From: Palsa-883 sp963847615
GTDB lineage: Bacteria > Pseudomonadota > Alphaproteobacteria > Acetobacterales > Acetobacteraceae
Reading direction: 5' to 3'
Length of the DNA stretch: 40,926 bases
Assembly (NCBI GenBank): GCA_963847615.1
Contig: CAWKAN010000031.1
Span: forward strand, 1 to 40,926
Within the stretch, counting starts at the first letter, position 1. Each line of letters opens with the position of its first letter. This document shows positions 15,512 through 26,900 of the stretch, piece after piece. A program made the position numbers and the translations under genes. The notes under the pieces are model-generated. The model saw only the letters and a list, made by a program, of their open reading frames with translations, ran no database searches and was not told where the DNA came from.

Positions 15512-17573
15512 ATGACGCTGCAAGCGAAGCTGGCGTGGGCCGCGGTGGCGGTCCTCGGTGCGATTTCGTTCGCCATCGTGGCGCTGACCCGCGGGGAGCC
15601 GGTGAACGCCGCCTGGCTGGTCATCGCCTCGGTCTGTATCTACTTCATCGCCTATCGCTTTTACGGCCTGTTCGTTGCCAACAAGGCGCTCGGCGTCGAT
15701 GTGACGCGACAGACGCCGGCCTATCGTCGCAACGACGGGCTCGATTACGTGCCGACCAACCGCTACGTGCTCTACGGGCACCATTTCGCGGCGATTGCCG
15801 GGGCGGGGCCGCTGGTCGGTCCGGTGCTGGCGGCACAGATGGGCTATCTGCCGGGCACGTTGTGGATCCTCGCCGGCGTGGTGTTCGCCGGCGCGGTGCA
15901 GGACATGACCGTGCTGTTCCTGTCCACCAGGCGCGACGGCAAATCGCTCGGCGACATGGTCCGCTCCGAGATGGGTCCGGTCGCCGGCGGCATCGCCGGC
16001 ATCGGCGTGCTGCTGATCTGCATCATCATCCTGGCCGTGCTCGCGCTGGTCGTGGTGAAGGCCCTGATGGGAAGCCCTTGGGGCACCTTCACGGTGTTCT
16101 GCACCGTGCCGATCGCGCTGATCATGGGCGTCTACAGTCGTTTCATCCGCCCCGGCCGCATCGGCGAGATGTCGCTCATCGGTGCCGTCCTGCTGCTGCT
16201 GGCGCTGGTCTACGGGCGGACCGTGTCCGACACCCCGGCGCTGGCGGGGTATTTCAACCTCTCCGGCACGACGCTGGCGCTGACCATCATCGGCTACGGC
16301 TTCGTGGCCTCGGTGCTGCCGGTGTGGCTCTTGCTGGCGCCGCGGGACTATCTGTCCACCTTCCTCAAGGTCGGCACCATCGTGCTGCTGGCGATCGGCA
16401 TCCTGATCGTGCGTCCCGATCTGCAAATGCCGGCGGTGACCCGGTTTGTCGACGGCAGCGGCCCGGTCTGGGCCGGCAGCCTGTTCCCGTTCCTGTTCAT
16501 CACCATCGCCTGCGGCTCGGTGTCCGGCTGGCACTCGCTGATCGCGTCGGGCACCACGCCGAAAATGATCGAGAATGAAAAGCTGATCCCGTTCATCGGC
16601 TATGGCGGCATGTTGATGGAATCGCTGGTCGCCATCATGTCGATGATCGGTGCCACGGTGCTGCATCCGGGCATCTATTTCGCGATGAACAGCTCGGCGG
16701 GGCTGATCGGGACCACCGCCGCCCAGGCGGCGCAGGTGATCTCGTCCTGGGGCTTCGTGGTGACGCCCGACGTGCTGACCCAGATGGCGCACGACGTCGG
16801 CGAGATCAGCATCCTGTCGCGCACCGGCGGCGCGCCGACGCTTGGCGGTCGGCATGGCGAGCATCCTGTCCAGCTTCCTGGGCGGGCGGGTGATGATGGG
16901 GATTTGGTATCACTTCATCATTCTGTTCGAGGCGCTGTTCATCCTGACCACGGTCGATGCCGGCACCCGCGTGCTGCGGTTCATGATCCAGGATTTCGTC
17001 GGCAACCTCATCCCCGCCTTCAAGGAGACGAAGTCCTGGGTGAACAACGTCATCGGCTCCGCGGTGGCCTGTGTCCTGTGGGGCTATATCCTGTACGAAG
17101 GCGTCATCGACCCGTATGGCGGCATCTGGACCCTGTGGCCGCTGTTCGGCACCGCCAACCAGATGCTGGCGGCCATCGCACTGACGTTCTGCACCGTCGC
17201 GCTGTTCAAGATGAAGCGCCAGCGCTACGCCTGGATCACCATCGTGCCGGCTGCCTGGCTGGTGGTCTGCACGGTGACCGCGGGGTTGGAGAAGGTGTTC
17301 AGCCCGGATACCGCGGTCGGATTTGTCAGCCATGCCTGGCGGTTCTCCGCGGCGCTGGCGGCGGGTCACGTCCTGGCGCCGGCGAGCTCGGCGGCAACCA
17401 TGGGTCGCGTCATCTTCAACGACTATCTGGACGCCACGCTGGCCGCACTGTTCGTGGCCGTCGTCGTGGCAATGGTGATCTACGGCTGGATCGATAGCCG
17501 CCGGGCGCTGGGCACCCCGAAGAGCACCGTGGTCGAGATCGGCGGCACGGCGATGGCGGCCGGCGATGACTGA
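15512..17573 (+). pseudogene. cstA: Carbon starvation protein A (peptide/pyruvate transporter), one frameshift
   Basis: Together the frames encode about 687 aa of a CstA-family integral membrane transporter, implicated in pyruvate and peptide uptake. The first frame contains the family block YVPTNRYVLYGHHFAAIAGA, GPLVGPVLAAQMGYLPG, and many transmembrane helices up to LSRTGGAPTL. The second frame resumes with VGMASILSSFLGGR and GTANQMLAAIALTFC. At about 16840 an extra T in ACGCTTGGCG breaks the frame; without it the text reads PTLAVGMASIL. Nothing else is degraded, so a sequence error is likely. GGGAG precedes the ATG by 7 bases. The 3' end overlaps ybdD by 8 bp. Confidence 0.9.
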
Positions 17574-17781
17574 GACGCTGGCGGCACGGTCCCGGTTCAT
17601 CTGCGAGATGGTCGTCAAGACCGCCCGGCTGATGGTTGGCGTCCCCGACTACGAGACCTATGTCGCGCATCGCCAGGTCACCCACCCGGGCCAGCCGATC
17701 ATGACGTACCAGGAATTCTTCCGGGAACGCCAGGAGGCGCGCTACGCGGTCGGCAAGGGGCGGTTCCGCGGCTGCTGCTGA
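17566..17781 (+). CDS. CstA-associated small protein, YbdD/YjiX family
   Basis: This 71-aa protein matches the short YbdD/YjiX (DUF466) family that almost always follows cstA-type genes. It shows the core RLMVGVPDYETYVAHRQVTH, the motif P-I-M-T-Y-Q-E-F-F-R and the C-terminal RCC-like end (GRFRGCC). In characterised bacteria the partner protein is needed for CstA-type pyruvate uptake. Its ATG overlaps the cstA stop by 8 bp, so it is translationally coupled. A hairpin follows directly. Confidence 0.9.
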   Translation: MTETLAARSRFICEMVVKTARLMVGVPDYETYVAHRQVTHPGQPIMTYQEFFRERQEARYAVGKGRFRGCC

Positions 17782-17806
17782 ACCCGGCCGCGCGCGCCGG
17801 CCGGGT
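17782..17806. terminator. Stem-loop between convergent ybdD and csaA-like genes
   Basis: ACCCGGCCG (17782-17790) pairs perfectly with CGGCCGGGT (17798-17806) around a 7-base loop, starting one base after the ybdD stop. There is no T tract. Position between convergent genes suggests a bidirectional terminator. Confidence 0.5.
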
Positions 17807-17818
17807 CGGTCGCCGCCG

Positions 17819-18175
17819 TCAGAACAGCCGCCCGCCGTTCGGCACCTTGAAGTCGGGCCGGATCAGCACGACCGCGCCGTCCTCGTCCGGCATCCCGAGG
17901 GTCAGCACCTCGCTGATGAACGGGCCGATCTGGCGCGGCGGGAAATTCACCACCGCACAAACCTGCCGGCCAATAAGCTGGTCGGGCCGATAATGCACGG
18001 TCAACTGGGCCGAGGAGGTCTTCACGCCGATCTCCGGCCCGAAATCGACCGTCAGCTTGATCGCCGGCTTGCGCGCCTGCGGGAAAGGCTGCGCGTCAAC
18101 AATGGTTCCCACGCGGATGTCCACGCGCTCGAACTCGGCGTAATCGATGGTCGCGGGGGCGACGATTTCGGGCAT
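17819..18175 (-). CDS. tRNA-binding domain protein (CsaA-like)
   Basis: This 118-aa protein is a single OB-fold tRNA-binding (EMAP/TRBP111-type) domain. It shows FERVDIRVGTIVDAQPFPQA, the AIKLTVDFGPEIGVKTSSAQ strand and a C-terminal segment with VLTLGMPDEDGAVVLIRPD. CsaA proteins dimerise and bind tRNA, and in some bacteria have been linked to protein export as chaperones. I chose the ATG at 18175 because AGGAG stands 8 bases before it; the upstream frame continues but has no such site. It is convergent with cstA-ybdD and divergent from the gamma-glutamyltransferase gene. Confidence 0.9.
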   Translation of the reverse strand: MPEIVAPATIDYAEFERVDIRVGTIVDAQPFPQARKPAIKLTVDFGPEIGVKTSSAQLTVHYRPDQLIGRQVCAVVNFPPRQIGPFISEVLTLGMPDEDGAVVLIRPDFKVPNGGRLF

Positions 18176-18302
18176 CCACGCTCTCCTGACGGCGAACGGC
18201 TTGTGGCCGTGCGCGGTGGCCACGGCTGAGTAACAGAGGCATACTCCGAGTCAACATCCCGCCCCGACCACATCCCGGGGTCCCAACCATGACGGAGCCC
18301 CG

Positions 18303-19905
18303 ATGCGCGACTATCACCTGCCCGGCCGCAGCCCGGTCTACGCGACGCACGGCATGGCCGCCACCTCGATGCCGGCGGCGACGCTGACCGCGCTCGACGT
18401 GCTGCGCGCCGGCGGCAACGCGCTGGACGCCGCGGTCGCCGCCTGCGCCGTGCTGTGCGTGATCGAGCCGCAATCGACCGGGATCGGCGGCGACTGCTTC
18501 TGTCTCTACGCCCCGGCGGGCAGCGGCGAGGTTGTCGCGCTGAACGGCTCCGGCCGGGCTCCCGCGGCGGCCAGCATCGACTGGTATGAAAGCCACGGCA
18601 TCACCGCGATCGAGAACACCTCGGCCCACGCGGTGACCATCCCCGGTGCGGTCGGCGCGTGGGAGACGCTGCTGAATGCGCACGGCGCGCAAGGGCCTGG
18701 ACGAGCTGCTGCAACCGGCGATCCGCTACGCCGAGGACGGCTGGCCGGTGCATCCCAAGGTCGCCTGGGACTGGCAGCGGCTGGAGCCGAAACTGCGCAA
18801 GAACGGCGCGCACCAGTTCCTGCCGGGCGGCATGGCGCCGGCGCCGGGCGACCGGTTCGCCCAGCCGGCGTTGGCCGAGACGCTGCGCGCGATCGCGCGG
18901 CACGGCGCCAAGGCGTTCTACGAAGGCCCGATCGCCGCCGACATCGTCGCCACCCTGCGCGCCCGCGGCGGGCTGCAGACCGAGGCGGATTTCGCCGCCG
19001 GGCTGCACAACGCCGAGTTCGTCGACGCCGATCCAGCTCAACTGGCGCGGCTACGACGTGTTCCAGTGCCCGCCGAACGGCCAGGGCATCGTCGGGCTGA
19101 TGATCCTCGGCATGCTGGGCGGCCTGCCGACGCGCGCCGGACGGCCCGCTGGGCACGCTGCGCGCGCATCGCCATATCGAGGCGGCGCGCCTGGCCTATC
19201 GCGACCGCGACGCCTTCGTTGCCGATCCGGGCCAGGTCGAGGTTCCCGTCAGCGAAGCTGCTCAGCCCGGACTACCTGGCCGCGCTGCGCGGGCTGATCG
19301 ACGACAGCAAGGCGATGCGCCAGATGCCGCTGGCGGGCGAGGCGCTGATGCCGCCGCACCGCGACACCGTCTATCTCTGCGTCGTCGACAAGGACGGCAA
19401 TGCGTGCAGTTTCATCAACTCGCTGTTCGAGGGTTTCGGGTCCGCCATCCTGGCCGAGCGCTCCGGCGTCATGCTGCAGAACCGCGGCTTCGGCTTCCGC
19501 CTGGAGCGCGGCCATCCGAACTGCATCGCGCCGCGCAAGCGGCCGATGCACACGATCATTCCGGGCATGCTGATGAAGGACGGCCAGGCGGAGATGCCAT
19601 TCGGCGTGATGGGCGGCCACTTCCAGCCGATGGGCCACTCCTGGTTCCTGACCAATCTCCTGGAATACGGCCTCGACATCCAGGAGGCGATCGACCTGCC
19701 GCGGCTGCTGCCGCTGAAGGGCAAGCTGCAGATCGAGCGCGGCATCCCGCAGGATGTCGTTGATCGACTTGCGCGCATGGGCCATGAGCCGGAGCTGATC
19801 GAGCGCCCGCACGGCGGCGGCCAGGCGATCTGGATCGATCGCAAGCGCGGCTGCCTGATCGGCGGGTCGGAACCGCGCAAGGACGGGCTGGCGCTCGGCT
19901 ACTGA
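18303..19905 (+). pseudogene. Gamma-glutamyltransferase family protein, four +1 frameshifts
   Basis: The pieces, read in successive frames, form a complete GGT-like protein of about 534 aa. The order is MRDYHLPGRSPVYATHGMAA.., a large-subunit body, the PPNGQGIVGLMILGMLGG segment, and the small subunit around the autocatalytic Thr in RDTVYLCVVDKDGN, then FGVMGGHFQPMGH and the C-terminal GGGQAIWIDRKRG. Extra bases lie at about 18690, 19026, 19139 and 19251; removing one base at each restores family-like sequence. The absence of stop mutations or deletions argues for sequence error, although true inactivation is possible. No signal peptide is seen, unlike periplasmic GGTs. The amidase gene starts 9 bp downstream. 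Confidence 0.82.
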
Positions 19906-19914
19906 GGTCGCGAG

Positions 19915-21423
19915 ATGTCCGGGCGGGCCATGACGGAGCCATGTGATCTGACCGCCGTCGTCGCGCGGCGGCTGATCGGGGCGAAACGCCTGTCGCCCAG
20001 CGAGCTGCTGGAAAGCTGCATCGCTCGGATCGAGGCCGTGGACCATGCGGTGAACGCGATGGTGGCGCGCGATTTCGCCAACGCCCGCCGCGCCGCACGC
20101 GATGCCGACGCGGCGGTGCTGCGCGGCGATGCACTGCCGCCGCTGCACGGCCTGCCGATCGGCATCAAGGATCTGCAGGAAACCGCCGGCCTGGTGACCA
20201 CCCATGGCAGCGTGATCTTCCGCGATCATGTGCCGGCACAGGACGAGCGTTTGGTCGGCGCGGTGCGCGCGGCGGGCGCGATCGTGCTCGGCAAGACCAA
20301 CACGCCGGAATTCGGCGCCGGCGCCAACACGCGCAACGCGGTCTATGGCGCCACCGGCAACCCGTTCGACCCGATGAAATCCTGCGCCGGCTCCTCGGGC
20401 GGCTCGGCGGTCGCGCTGGCCACCGGGATGGTGCCGCTCTGCACCGGCTCCGACATGGGCGGCAGCCTGCGCAACCCGGCTGCGTTCTGCGGCATCGTCG
20501 GCTTCCGACCCACGCCCGGCCTGGTGCCCTCGGAGCGGCGCGGTCTGGGTTGGAGCAACCTGGCGGTGGCCGGGCCGATGGCACGCAGCGTCGCCGACCT
20601 CGCGCTGCTGCTCTCCGCCATGGTCGGCGACGACCCGCGCGATCCGCTGGCCACCACCGTGCACGGCACCACGGTCCGACGCGCCGCGGATTTCGCCGCG
20701 CCGGCGCCGATCGATCTGTCGCGGCTGCGTGTCGCGCTGACGCCGGATTTCGGCTTCGCCCCCACCGAGCGCCACATCGCCGAGGTGTTCGCCGAAAAGA
20801 CCGGCCTGTTCCGCCATGTCTTCGCCCGCGCCGAGGACACGACGCCGGACTGCACCGGTGCCGACGAGGCGTTCGCGGTGCTGCGCGCGCTCAATTTCCT
20901 CGCTGCCCACCAGGAGAAGGTGCGGACGCGGCCGCAGGATGTGGGCCCGAACGTGCGCGCCAATGTCGAGGAGGGCCTGCGCTACAGTGCCGCAGACGTG
21001 GCCCGGGCGATGGCGTCGCAGACGGCGCTGTACCGGCGGTGGCAGGGATTCTTCGAACGATATGACGTGATCCTGACGCCCGCGATCACGATCAGCCCGC
21101 GTTCGTGGCGTGAACTTTATCCGGCGAAGATAGACGGCAGGCCGACCCGCAGCTACTTTCATTGGCTGGCGTTGGCCTATGCGGTGACGTTGGCCGGCCA
21201 CCCGGCGCTGTCGCTGCCGGTCGGGCTGGATCGCCACGGCATGCCGTTCGGGTTGCAGATCGTCGGACCACGCGGTGGCGACGCGCTGGTGCTGTCGGTC
21301 GCCGCGGCGTTGGAGTGTATGCTGACGGCGGATTCGCGTACCGCCCGGCCGAGGCCTGATCTTGAACGGCTGCGTATGGCGGCACCACTGCGCGAGGCGG
21401 TAGCGTTTCTCGGATTCGACTGA
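19915..21423 (+). CDS. Amidase-signature family hydrolase
   Basis: The 502-aa cytoplasmic enzyme has the Ser-Ser-Lys amidase triad: Lys in GLPIGIKDLQETAG (about residue 86), the cis-Ser in the segment around TGSDMGGSLRNPAAF, and the nucleophile in the same block, after the glycine-rich CAGSSGGSAVALATGM. Such enzymes hydrolyse a wide range of amides. It is not obviously GatA, because no gatB or gatC is nearby and the C-terminal half diverges. It starts 9 bp after the gamma-glutamyltransferase gene, so the two are probably one operon acting on amide or gamma-glutamyl substrates. An alternative ATG at 19930 cannot be excluded. Confidence 0.9.
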   Translation: MSGRAMTEPCDLTAVVARRLIGAKRLSPSELLESCIARIEAVDHAVNAMVARDFANARRAARDADAAVLRGDALPPLHGLPIGIKDLQETAGLVTTHGSVIFRDHVPAQDERLVGAVRAAGAIVLGKTNTPEFGAGANTRNAVYGATGNPFDPMKSCAGSSGGSAVALATGMVPLCTGSDMGGSLRNPAAFCGIVGFRPTPGLVPSERRGLGWSNLAVAGPMARSVADLALLLSAMVGDDPRDPLATTVHGTTVRRAADFAAPAPIDLSRLRVALTPDFGFAPTERHIAEVFAEKTGLFRHVFARAEDTTPDCTGADEAFAVLRALNFLAAHQEKVRTRPQDVGPNVRANVEEGLRYSAADVARAMASQTALYRRWQGFFERYDVILTPAITISPRSWRELYPAKIDGRPTRSYFHWLALAYAVTLAGHPALSLPVGLDRHGMPFGLQIVGPRGGDALVLSVAAALECMLTADSRTARPRPDLERLRMAAPLREAVAFLGFD

Positions 21424-21435
21424 TAGATACGGGCG

Positions 21436-22461
21436 ATGAGCGTCAGTTACCTTCGCGACGTCGAGGCTGCCGGCGACGAATGGATGCAGCAAAAACTGCC
21501 GACATTCTCGCAGCAACGCCCGCACCCAGTGTCCCTTGCCGGGCGGCGAACGGTGGCAATCCTGCTGTCGGTTTACAACGGCGAGAGCTTCCTGGCAGCG
21601 CAATTGCGCAGCTACCTCAGCCAGACCCATGACGACTGGACGCTGCACTGGCGCGATGACGGCTCATCGGATGTTTCGGCACGGGTGATCGGCCAGTTCG
21701 CGGCCGAAGTCGGCAACGGGCGTTGCGAGTTTCATCACGACATCGGGCGCCGGCATGCAGCGCGCAGCTTCCTGGCGTTGCTCCGCGCGGCACGCGCCTC
21801 CGACGCCGCCTATTTCGCCTTCTCCGATCAGGACGATGTGTGGCTGCCCGAAAAGCTGGCGCTCGGGGTCGCGGCGCTGGACAAAGTGTCGGGCGCCGAG
21901 CCGGCGCTTTATTGCGCCGGGCGGATTCTGGTGGATGCGAATCTGCGCCGCCGTTACGTACCAGGCAGATTACATCGGCCGCCAGGATTTCCAGCGGCCT
22001 TGACGCAGAACATCGCGCCCGGCTGCACGATGATGCTGAACCGCGCTGCCGCCGACCTGGTGCTGGCTTCACAGCCACCGGAAACGACGTGGCACGACTG
22101 GTGGTCTTACATCGTCGTGGCCGCGGCGGGCGGCCATGTGCTCATCGACCGCACCACGACCGTGCTGTATCGCCAGCACGCCAACAATCAGGTCGGTGAA
22201 CCAGGGGTCTGGTGGCGCCGCGGGATCGCCGCGCTGCGGCGTGGCCCGGCACCGTTCATGCGCCTGCTGCGTCGGCATGTCACCACATTGCAGGCCCATC
22301 CGGACTTGCTGGCGGAGGCCACGCACCGCCAGCTGGCCGTCATCGCCGAAGGATTGAATGGTGGGTTTTGCGCGCGGCTTCGGGCACTGCGCTTGACCGA
22401 TTTGCGGCGGCAAACCTGGCTGGAGACGATGGTGTTCCGGGTCTGGTTCGTTATCGGATGA
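21436..22461 (+). CDS. Family 2 glycosyltransferase, rhamnosyltransferase-like
   Basis: This 341-aa GT-A protein has the nucleotide-sugar binding start VAILLSVYNGESFLAAQLRS (about residues 36-55), DDGSSD, and the metal-binding and acceptor motif FSDQDDVWLPEKLALG. The C-terminal half contains the NIAPGCTMMLNR and YRQHANNQVG segments typical of rhamnosyltransferases that build O-antigen or exopolysaccharide. It starts 13 bp after the amidase stop but belongs functionally to the genes that follow. There is no membrane segment, so it would act on the cytoplasmic face of the membrane. Confidence 0.88.
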   Translation: MSVSYLRDVEAAGDEWMQQKLPTFSQQRPHPVSLAGRRTVAILLSVYNGESFLAAQLRSYLSQTHDDWTLHWRDDGSSDVSARVIGQFAAEVGNGRCEFHHDIGRRHAARSFLALLRAARASDAAYFAFSDQDDVWLPEKLALGVAALDKVSGAEPALYCAGRILVDANLRRRYVPGRLHRPPGFPAALTQNIAPGCTMMLNRAAADLVLASQPPETTWHDWWSYIVVAAAGGHVLIDRTTTVLYRQHANNQVGEPGVWWRRGIAALRRGPAPFMRLLRRHVTTLQAHPDLLAEATHRQLAVIAEGLNGGFCARLRALRLTDLRRQTWLETMVFRVWFVIG

Positions 22462-22607
22462 TGCGCGGCATGCGGCAGTGTCGATCGACCTCGGACATTG
22501 GTGGGCGAACCGCCACTCCCGCGCCGCTGCGTGCCCCCCTGGGCGCCCTCCCGGGCACCGCAAGCGGCAGTGGCGATGCTGCGATCAGACCGGGCAACGC
22601 CAGGCGC

Positions 22608-23698
22608 ATGACGGTTTCGCACAGCTTTCGCCGGCCCAACGCCGTGGTCAGGTACGGTCTGCGTTGGCTCGCCATGTGGGCCACGTCGTGGCGGCTTGGC
22701 GGCGCATCGGCCAGGGCTTCGTCATCGCACGATACAGCGGGGCACAGACGCTGGCAGACCACGGCAAGGTCGCCGTGTTCGCACATTACGATCGGGACGG
22801 CTGCGTGGACGATTTCGTCATGCATTACCTGCGGGCGCTGGCGCGGGCGGGCTATGCAGTTGTCTTCGTCTCGAACGCGCCGCGTCTGGCCGGCCCGGCG
22901 CTGGACCGGGTGCTGGCGCTGTCCGCCCTGGTGCTGCACCGGCGGAATGTCGGCTACGATTTCGGCGCCTATAAGGACGGCTTGGCCGCACTGGGCGAGC
23001 TGACGCGGTTTGCCCAGGTGGTGCTGGCAAATGACAGCGTCTACGGCCCGCTGTTCGACCTCGACAAGACCCTGGGGCGCTGCGACGACCGCGCCGATGT
23101 CTGGGGCATCACCGACAGCCGGGAAGGGTGCTACCACCTGCAGAGCTACTTCCTGCTGTTCCGCCACCGTGCCTTGGCCAATCCGCGCTTGGCGGCGTTC
23201 TGGGGATCGATCCGACCGGTGCAGTCACGGCAGTGGATCATCCGTCGCTACGAGATCGGGCTGACGCAGGCGATGCTGCGGGCAGGGCTGCGGTGCGCCG
23301 CCCTCTGTCCGCACGACGCCGTGGTCGCGGCGTTCGGCGCGGCCGAGCGTGCCGACGCCCCGTCCCGACACCTCGATCCGACTACGCCCCATCTCCTCGC
23401 GCCGCACACGGCGATCGGGCGCGACAGGCCGCCCAACATCATGCACTGGTTCTGGGACCACCTGATCACGGACATGCGGTGTCCCTTCATCAAGCGCGAA
23501 CTGCTGATGGAGAATCCGCTGCGGGTTCCGAACGTTGCGCACTGGCAGGATGTGGTGCGACGCGCCAGCGCCTACGATACCGATCTGATCGTGCGTCACT
23601 TGCGCACCCAGCAGCAGGGCCGATCCCATCGTCGGGAACTGCTGCCGACCCTGCCGGCGCTTCGGCAGAGAAACGACGTCTCCGGGTTGGCGCCATGA
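22608..23698 (+). CDS. RgpF-type (rhamnan synthesis protein F) glycosyltransferase
   Basis: The main frame carries the RgpF signature: KVAVFAHYDRDGCVDDFVMH, then VVFVSNAPRL, VLHRRNVGYDFGAYKDGL, VVLANDSVYGPLFDL and the DVWGITDSREGCYHLQSYFL block. RgpF-like enzymes extend rhamnose-containing polysaccharides. The N-terminus in this frame is unconvincing. A better one, MTVSHSFRRPNAVVRYGLRW, starts at the ATG at 22608 in another frame and would join at about 22715, which implies a frameshift equal to one missing base. The start is therefore uncertain. The stop overlaps the next small gene in ATGA. Confidence 0.8.
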
Positions 23699-23922
23699 CC
23701 GCCGCCGCGCCGCCATCCCTGCCGGAGCGGCTGACGGGAGCGGAGGTCAACGCCAGGCCGCATGCGGCGCGGGGGGAGTTTGTCGGCCAGGCCGCCGCGC
23801 CACACGTCAAGCTGGGCGATCGGTATTTTCCCGTTTCCATCCATACCGGGCGTAACGTGGTGCAGCTCGCAAGCCACTCACGACATCGGCCCTCGCGGCC
23901 GCAAGCCGAAACGGTCAAATAG
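23695..23922 (+). CDS. Small unknown protein (75 aa) in the glycan cluster
   Basis: I do not recognise this protein. It begins MTAAAPPSLPERLTGAEVNA, has a short hydrophobic/aromatic middle (HVKLGDRYFPVSIHTGRNVV) and a basic, polar end. There is no signal peptide or membrane helix. Its ATG lies in the ATGA overlap with the RgpF-type gene and its stop is 5 bp before the three-domain gene, so it is tightly embedded in the operon. That spacing supports translation. It could instead be a small remnant bridging two genes. Confidence 0.5.
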   Translation: MTAAAPPSLPERLTGAEVNARPHAARGEFVGQAAAPHVKLGDRYFPVSIHTGRNVVQLASHSRHRPSRPQAETVK

Positions 23923-23927
23923 GCGCC

Positions 23928-26900
23928 ATGGACACCCACTCCCTGGACTCGTTCGACGCGCCCGACAAGTGGACCGGTACGCTGTCCGCGCTGGCAGACC
24001 CGGCGCTTGCCCCCGTCTTTTGGCAGGCGGAGCGGCTCGGCTTGCCGAGTGCCTGGTGGCAGCACGTGCCGTTCGCGCATTGGATCGTGTGCGCAACAGC
24101 GCCGCGCCTGTTGGTCGAACTCGGTACGCACGCGGGCGTTTCCTACACCGCTTTTTGCCAAGCCGTCGTTCGCGCGCAACTCCCCACCCGCTGCCACGCC
24201 GTTGACACCTGGCATGGCGATCCGCAGTCGGGCGAATATGGCGAGGAGGTATACGAGGATCTGCGCCGCTTCCACGATGAACAATTCGGCGCCTTTTCCA
24301 CCTTGCTCCGGTGCACCTTCGAGGATGCCTTAGGTCGGATCGAGGACGGCGCGATCGACCTGCTGCACATAGATGGATTTCACAGCTACGAAGCGGCGCA
24401 CCAGGATTTCCAGAGCTGGCTGCCCAAGTTGTCCGACCGGGCGATCGTCCTTTTCCACGACACCAATGAGCGCAGCGGCGATTTCGGTGTCTGGCGGCTG
24501 TGGGAGGAGTTGCGCGGACGCTATCCCGGTTTCGAGTTTCTGCACGGCCACGGACTAGGCGTCCTTGCGGTGGGCAAACAGGTGCCCGCCGCCGTTGCCG
24601 CCCTGTGCGAGCTTGGGCCTGCTGCGGTCGTCGCCGTTCGGACGTGCTTCGCCCGCCTCGGAGAGCGCTGGCTCTATGATACCCGAGAGCGTCTGCTGCA
24701 ACAGGATGTCGGCCCCCGGCTTGCCGCGGCCTCCAGCGAGATCGACCGGCTGCAGACGGAGATGGCCAAATACGGCGGTGAAATCGATATCCTTCGTGCA
24801 GGCGCAGAGCGTGCCGAGGAGGCGGCTCGTCAAGCAGCAACGCGTGCCACCGAAGCCGACACGGCGATGCTGGCAGCGAAAGCAGCGACCGACGCCGAGT
24901 TGCACGAAGTACGACGGCAACTGGCGACCGAAGCCGCCGCGCGACGGCGTGCAGCGGATCGCGTGTCTCAACTCACCCAGGAACTGCGGCTGGCGCGTCA
25001 CCAGGTCGCGACGCTGTCGTGGGAGCGCAACGTCATCCTGGGATCCGCGCTCTGGCGAGTGATGGAGCCGTTGCGCGTCCTCGGCCGGCGCATCCCCTTC
25101 GCGCTGCGCCGGAGGCTGCGCCGCGTGCTGATCGGCGCGGCGGCAACCGGAGATTTCGCCACCGCACCGATACCGGCTACGGAGACGGCAACCGCGCTGC
25201 CCGCCACGGCCGAGCGCTCGCTTCCGGCTTCGGCCCTCGACGTGCTGGCGCCTCGCCAGGTGACGCCCGCATCGACCTATCAGCGCATCGTGTTCATCTC
25301 CGGGGAACCGGAGAATCCCGGGCATGTCTACCGCGTGCAACGTTATTTGCAGGTGGCCCGGGCGCTCGGCGCGGAGGCTGAGTGGCTGTCACTGCCGGAG
25401 GTGACCGCGCGCGGTGAAGATATCGCGCGTGCCGATTTGCTGGTGATCTGGCGCGCGGCCAACGCGCCCGAGGTGGCGCACGCGCTGTGGATCGCCCGCA
25501 GCAACGGCGTGAAGATTCTCTTCGACGTCGATGACCTGATGTTCGATCCCAGCCTTGCGTCGCGGAAAGTCATCGATGGCATCCGGTCACAGGGCCTGGG
25601 CGAAGGCGAGGTGGCGCAGCATTTCCAACGGGTGAGAGAGGTGGCGGTGCAGGCCGATTCCTGCTCCTGCACCACCGAGGAGCTGGCCGAACATCTGCGC
25701 GGGCTCGACCGCATCACCTTCGTGCTACCGAACCTGTTCGACGCGGCGACACTGCGCACATCGCGCCTGGCGGTGCGCCGGCGCGGATCATCGGACGGCG
25801 ACATCGTGCGGATCGGCTACGCCGCGGGGACCCGCACGCATCAGCGCGATTTCCGCAATGCCGCGATCGCGCTCGGAGACATTCTCCGGGAGCGGCCGCA
25901 GTGTCGGCTGGTGTTGTTCCGCGATCCCGACTCCGGACGCAAGCTGCTGGACCCGGGCGAATTCTCCGCGCTCGCAACGGTCTCTGCGCAGATCGAGTGG
26001 CGCGACCGCGTGCCCCTCGCCGAACTGCCGAACGAGCTGGCGCGGTTCGATATCAATCTGGCACCGCTTGAGGTCGGCAATCCATTCTGCGAGGCCAAGA
26101 GCGAACTCAAGTATGTCGAGGCGGCGTTGACCGAGGTGTGCACGATCGCCTCGCCGACCGGCCCGCTGCGGCGTGCGATCGCGGATGGAGTCACCGGGCG
26201 CCTGGCGGAGACGGCCGAGGAATGGGGCGTCGCGCTGCGCGAGTTGATCGACGATCCGCCGGCCCGTCGCCGCATGGCACACGCGGCCTATCTCGATGCG
26301 CTCGCGCGGTTCGGGCCGCAGGAGGGGACCGCGGCGTTGCGTTTCGTGCTCGATCAGTTGTCCGGCAACGATGAGACGGTAGCGCGCGCGTTCCAGCTTG
26401 AAGTCGGCCGCCGACAGACACCCCGCATCCGTGACATTGCGCTGCCCGACCGCGAGGTGGTGTTCGCGGCCGACGGCCTGGGCGATGCCGAGGTGACGGT
26501 GGTCATCCCGCTCCACAACTATGCCCACTTCGTCATCGAGGCATTGGAGTCCGTCCGCGCCCAGACCCTGGCATCGCTTGATCTTGTCGTGGTGGACGAC
26601 GCCTCGACCGATGAGTCACTCGCCACGGCAGTGGAATGGGCGCAGCGCCACGCCGGACGGTTCAACCGCGTATTGGTGTTGCGCAACCGGCGCAATGCCG
26701 GACTGGGGCCGACGCGCAATGTCGGCTTCGACGCCGCCGAGACGCCGTTTGTGCTGCCATTGGACGCCGACAATCGCCTGCGCCCGACCTGCTGCGCGGT
26801 CTGCCTTGACGCGATCGGTGCAAGCGGGGCGGCATTCGCCTATCCGCTGCTGCAGCGCTTCGGCGATTCCTCGGAGGTGATGGGTCTCCAGCCATTCCAG

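Noticed and set aside
19249..21648. Minus-strand frame of 799 codons
   Set aside because: It covers the amidase and the end of the gamma-glutamyltransferase gene in antisense; the arginine/histidine-rich product is typical of a shadow in GC-rich DNA.
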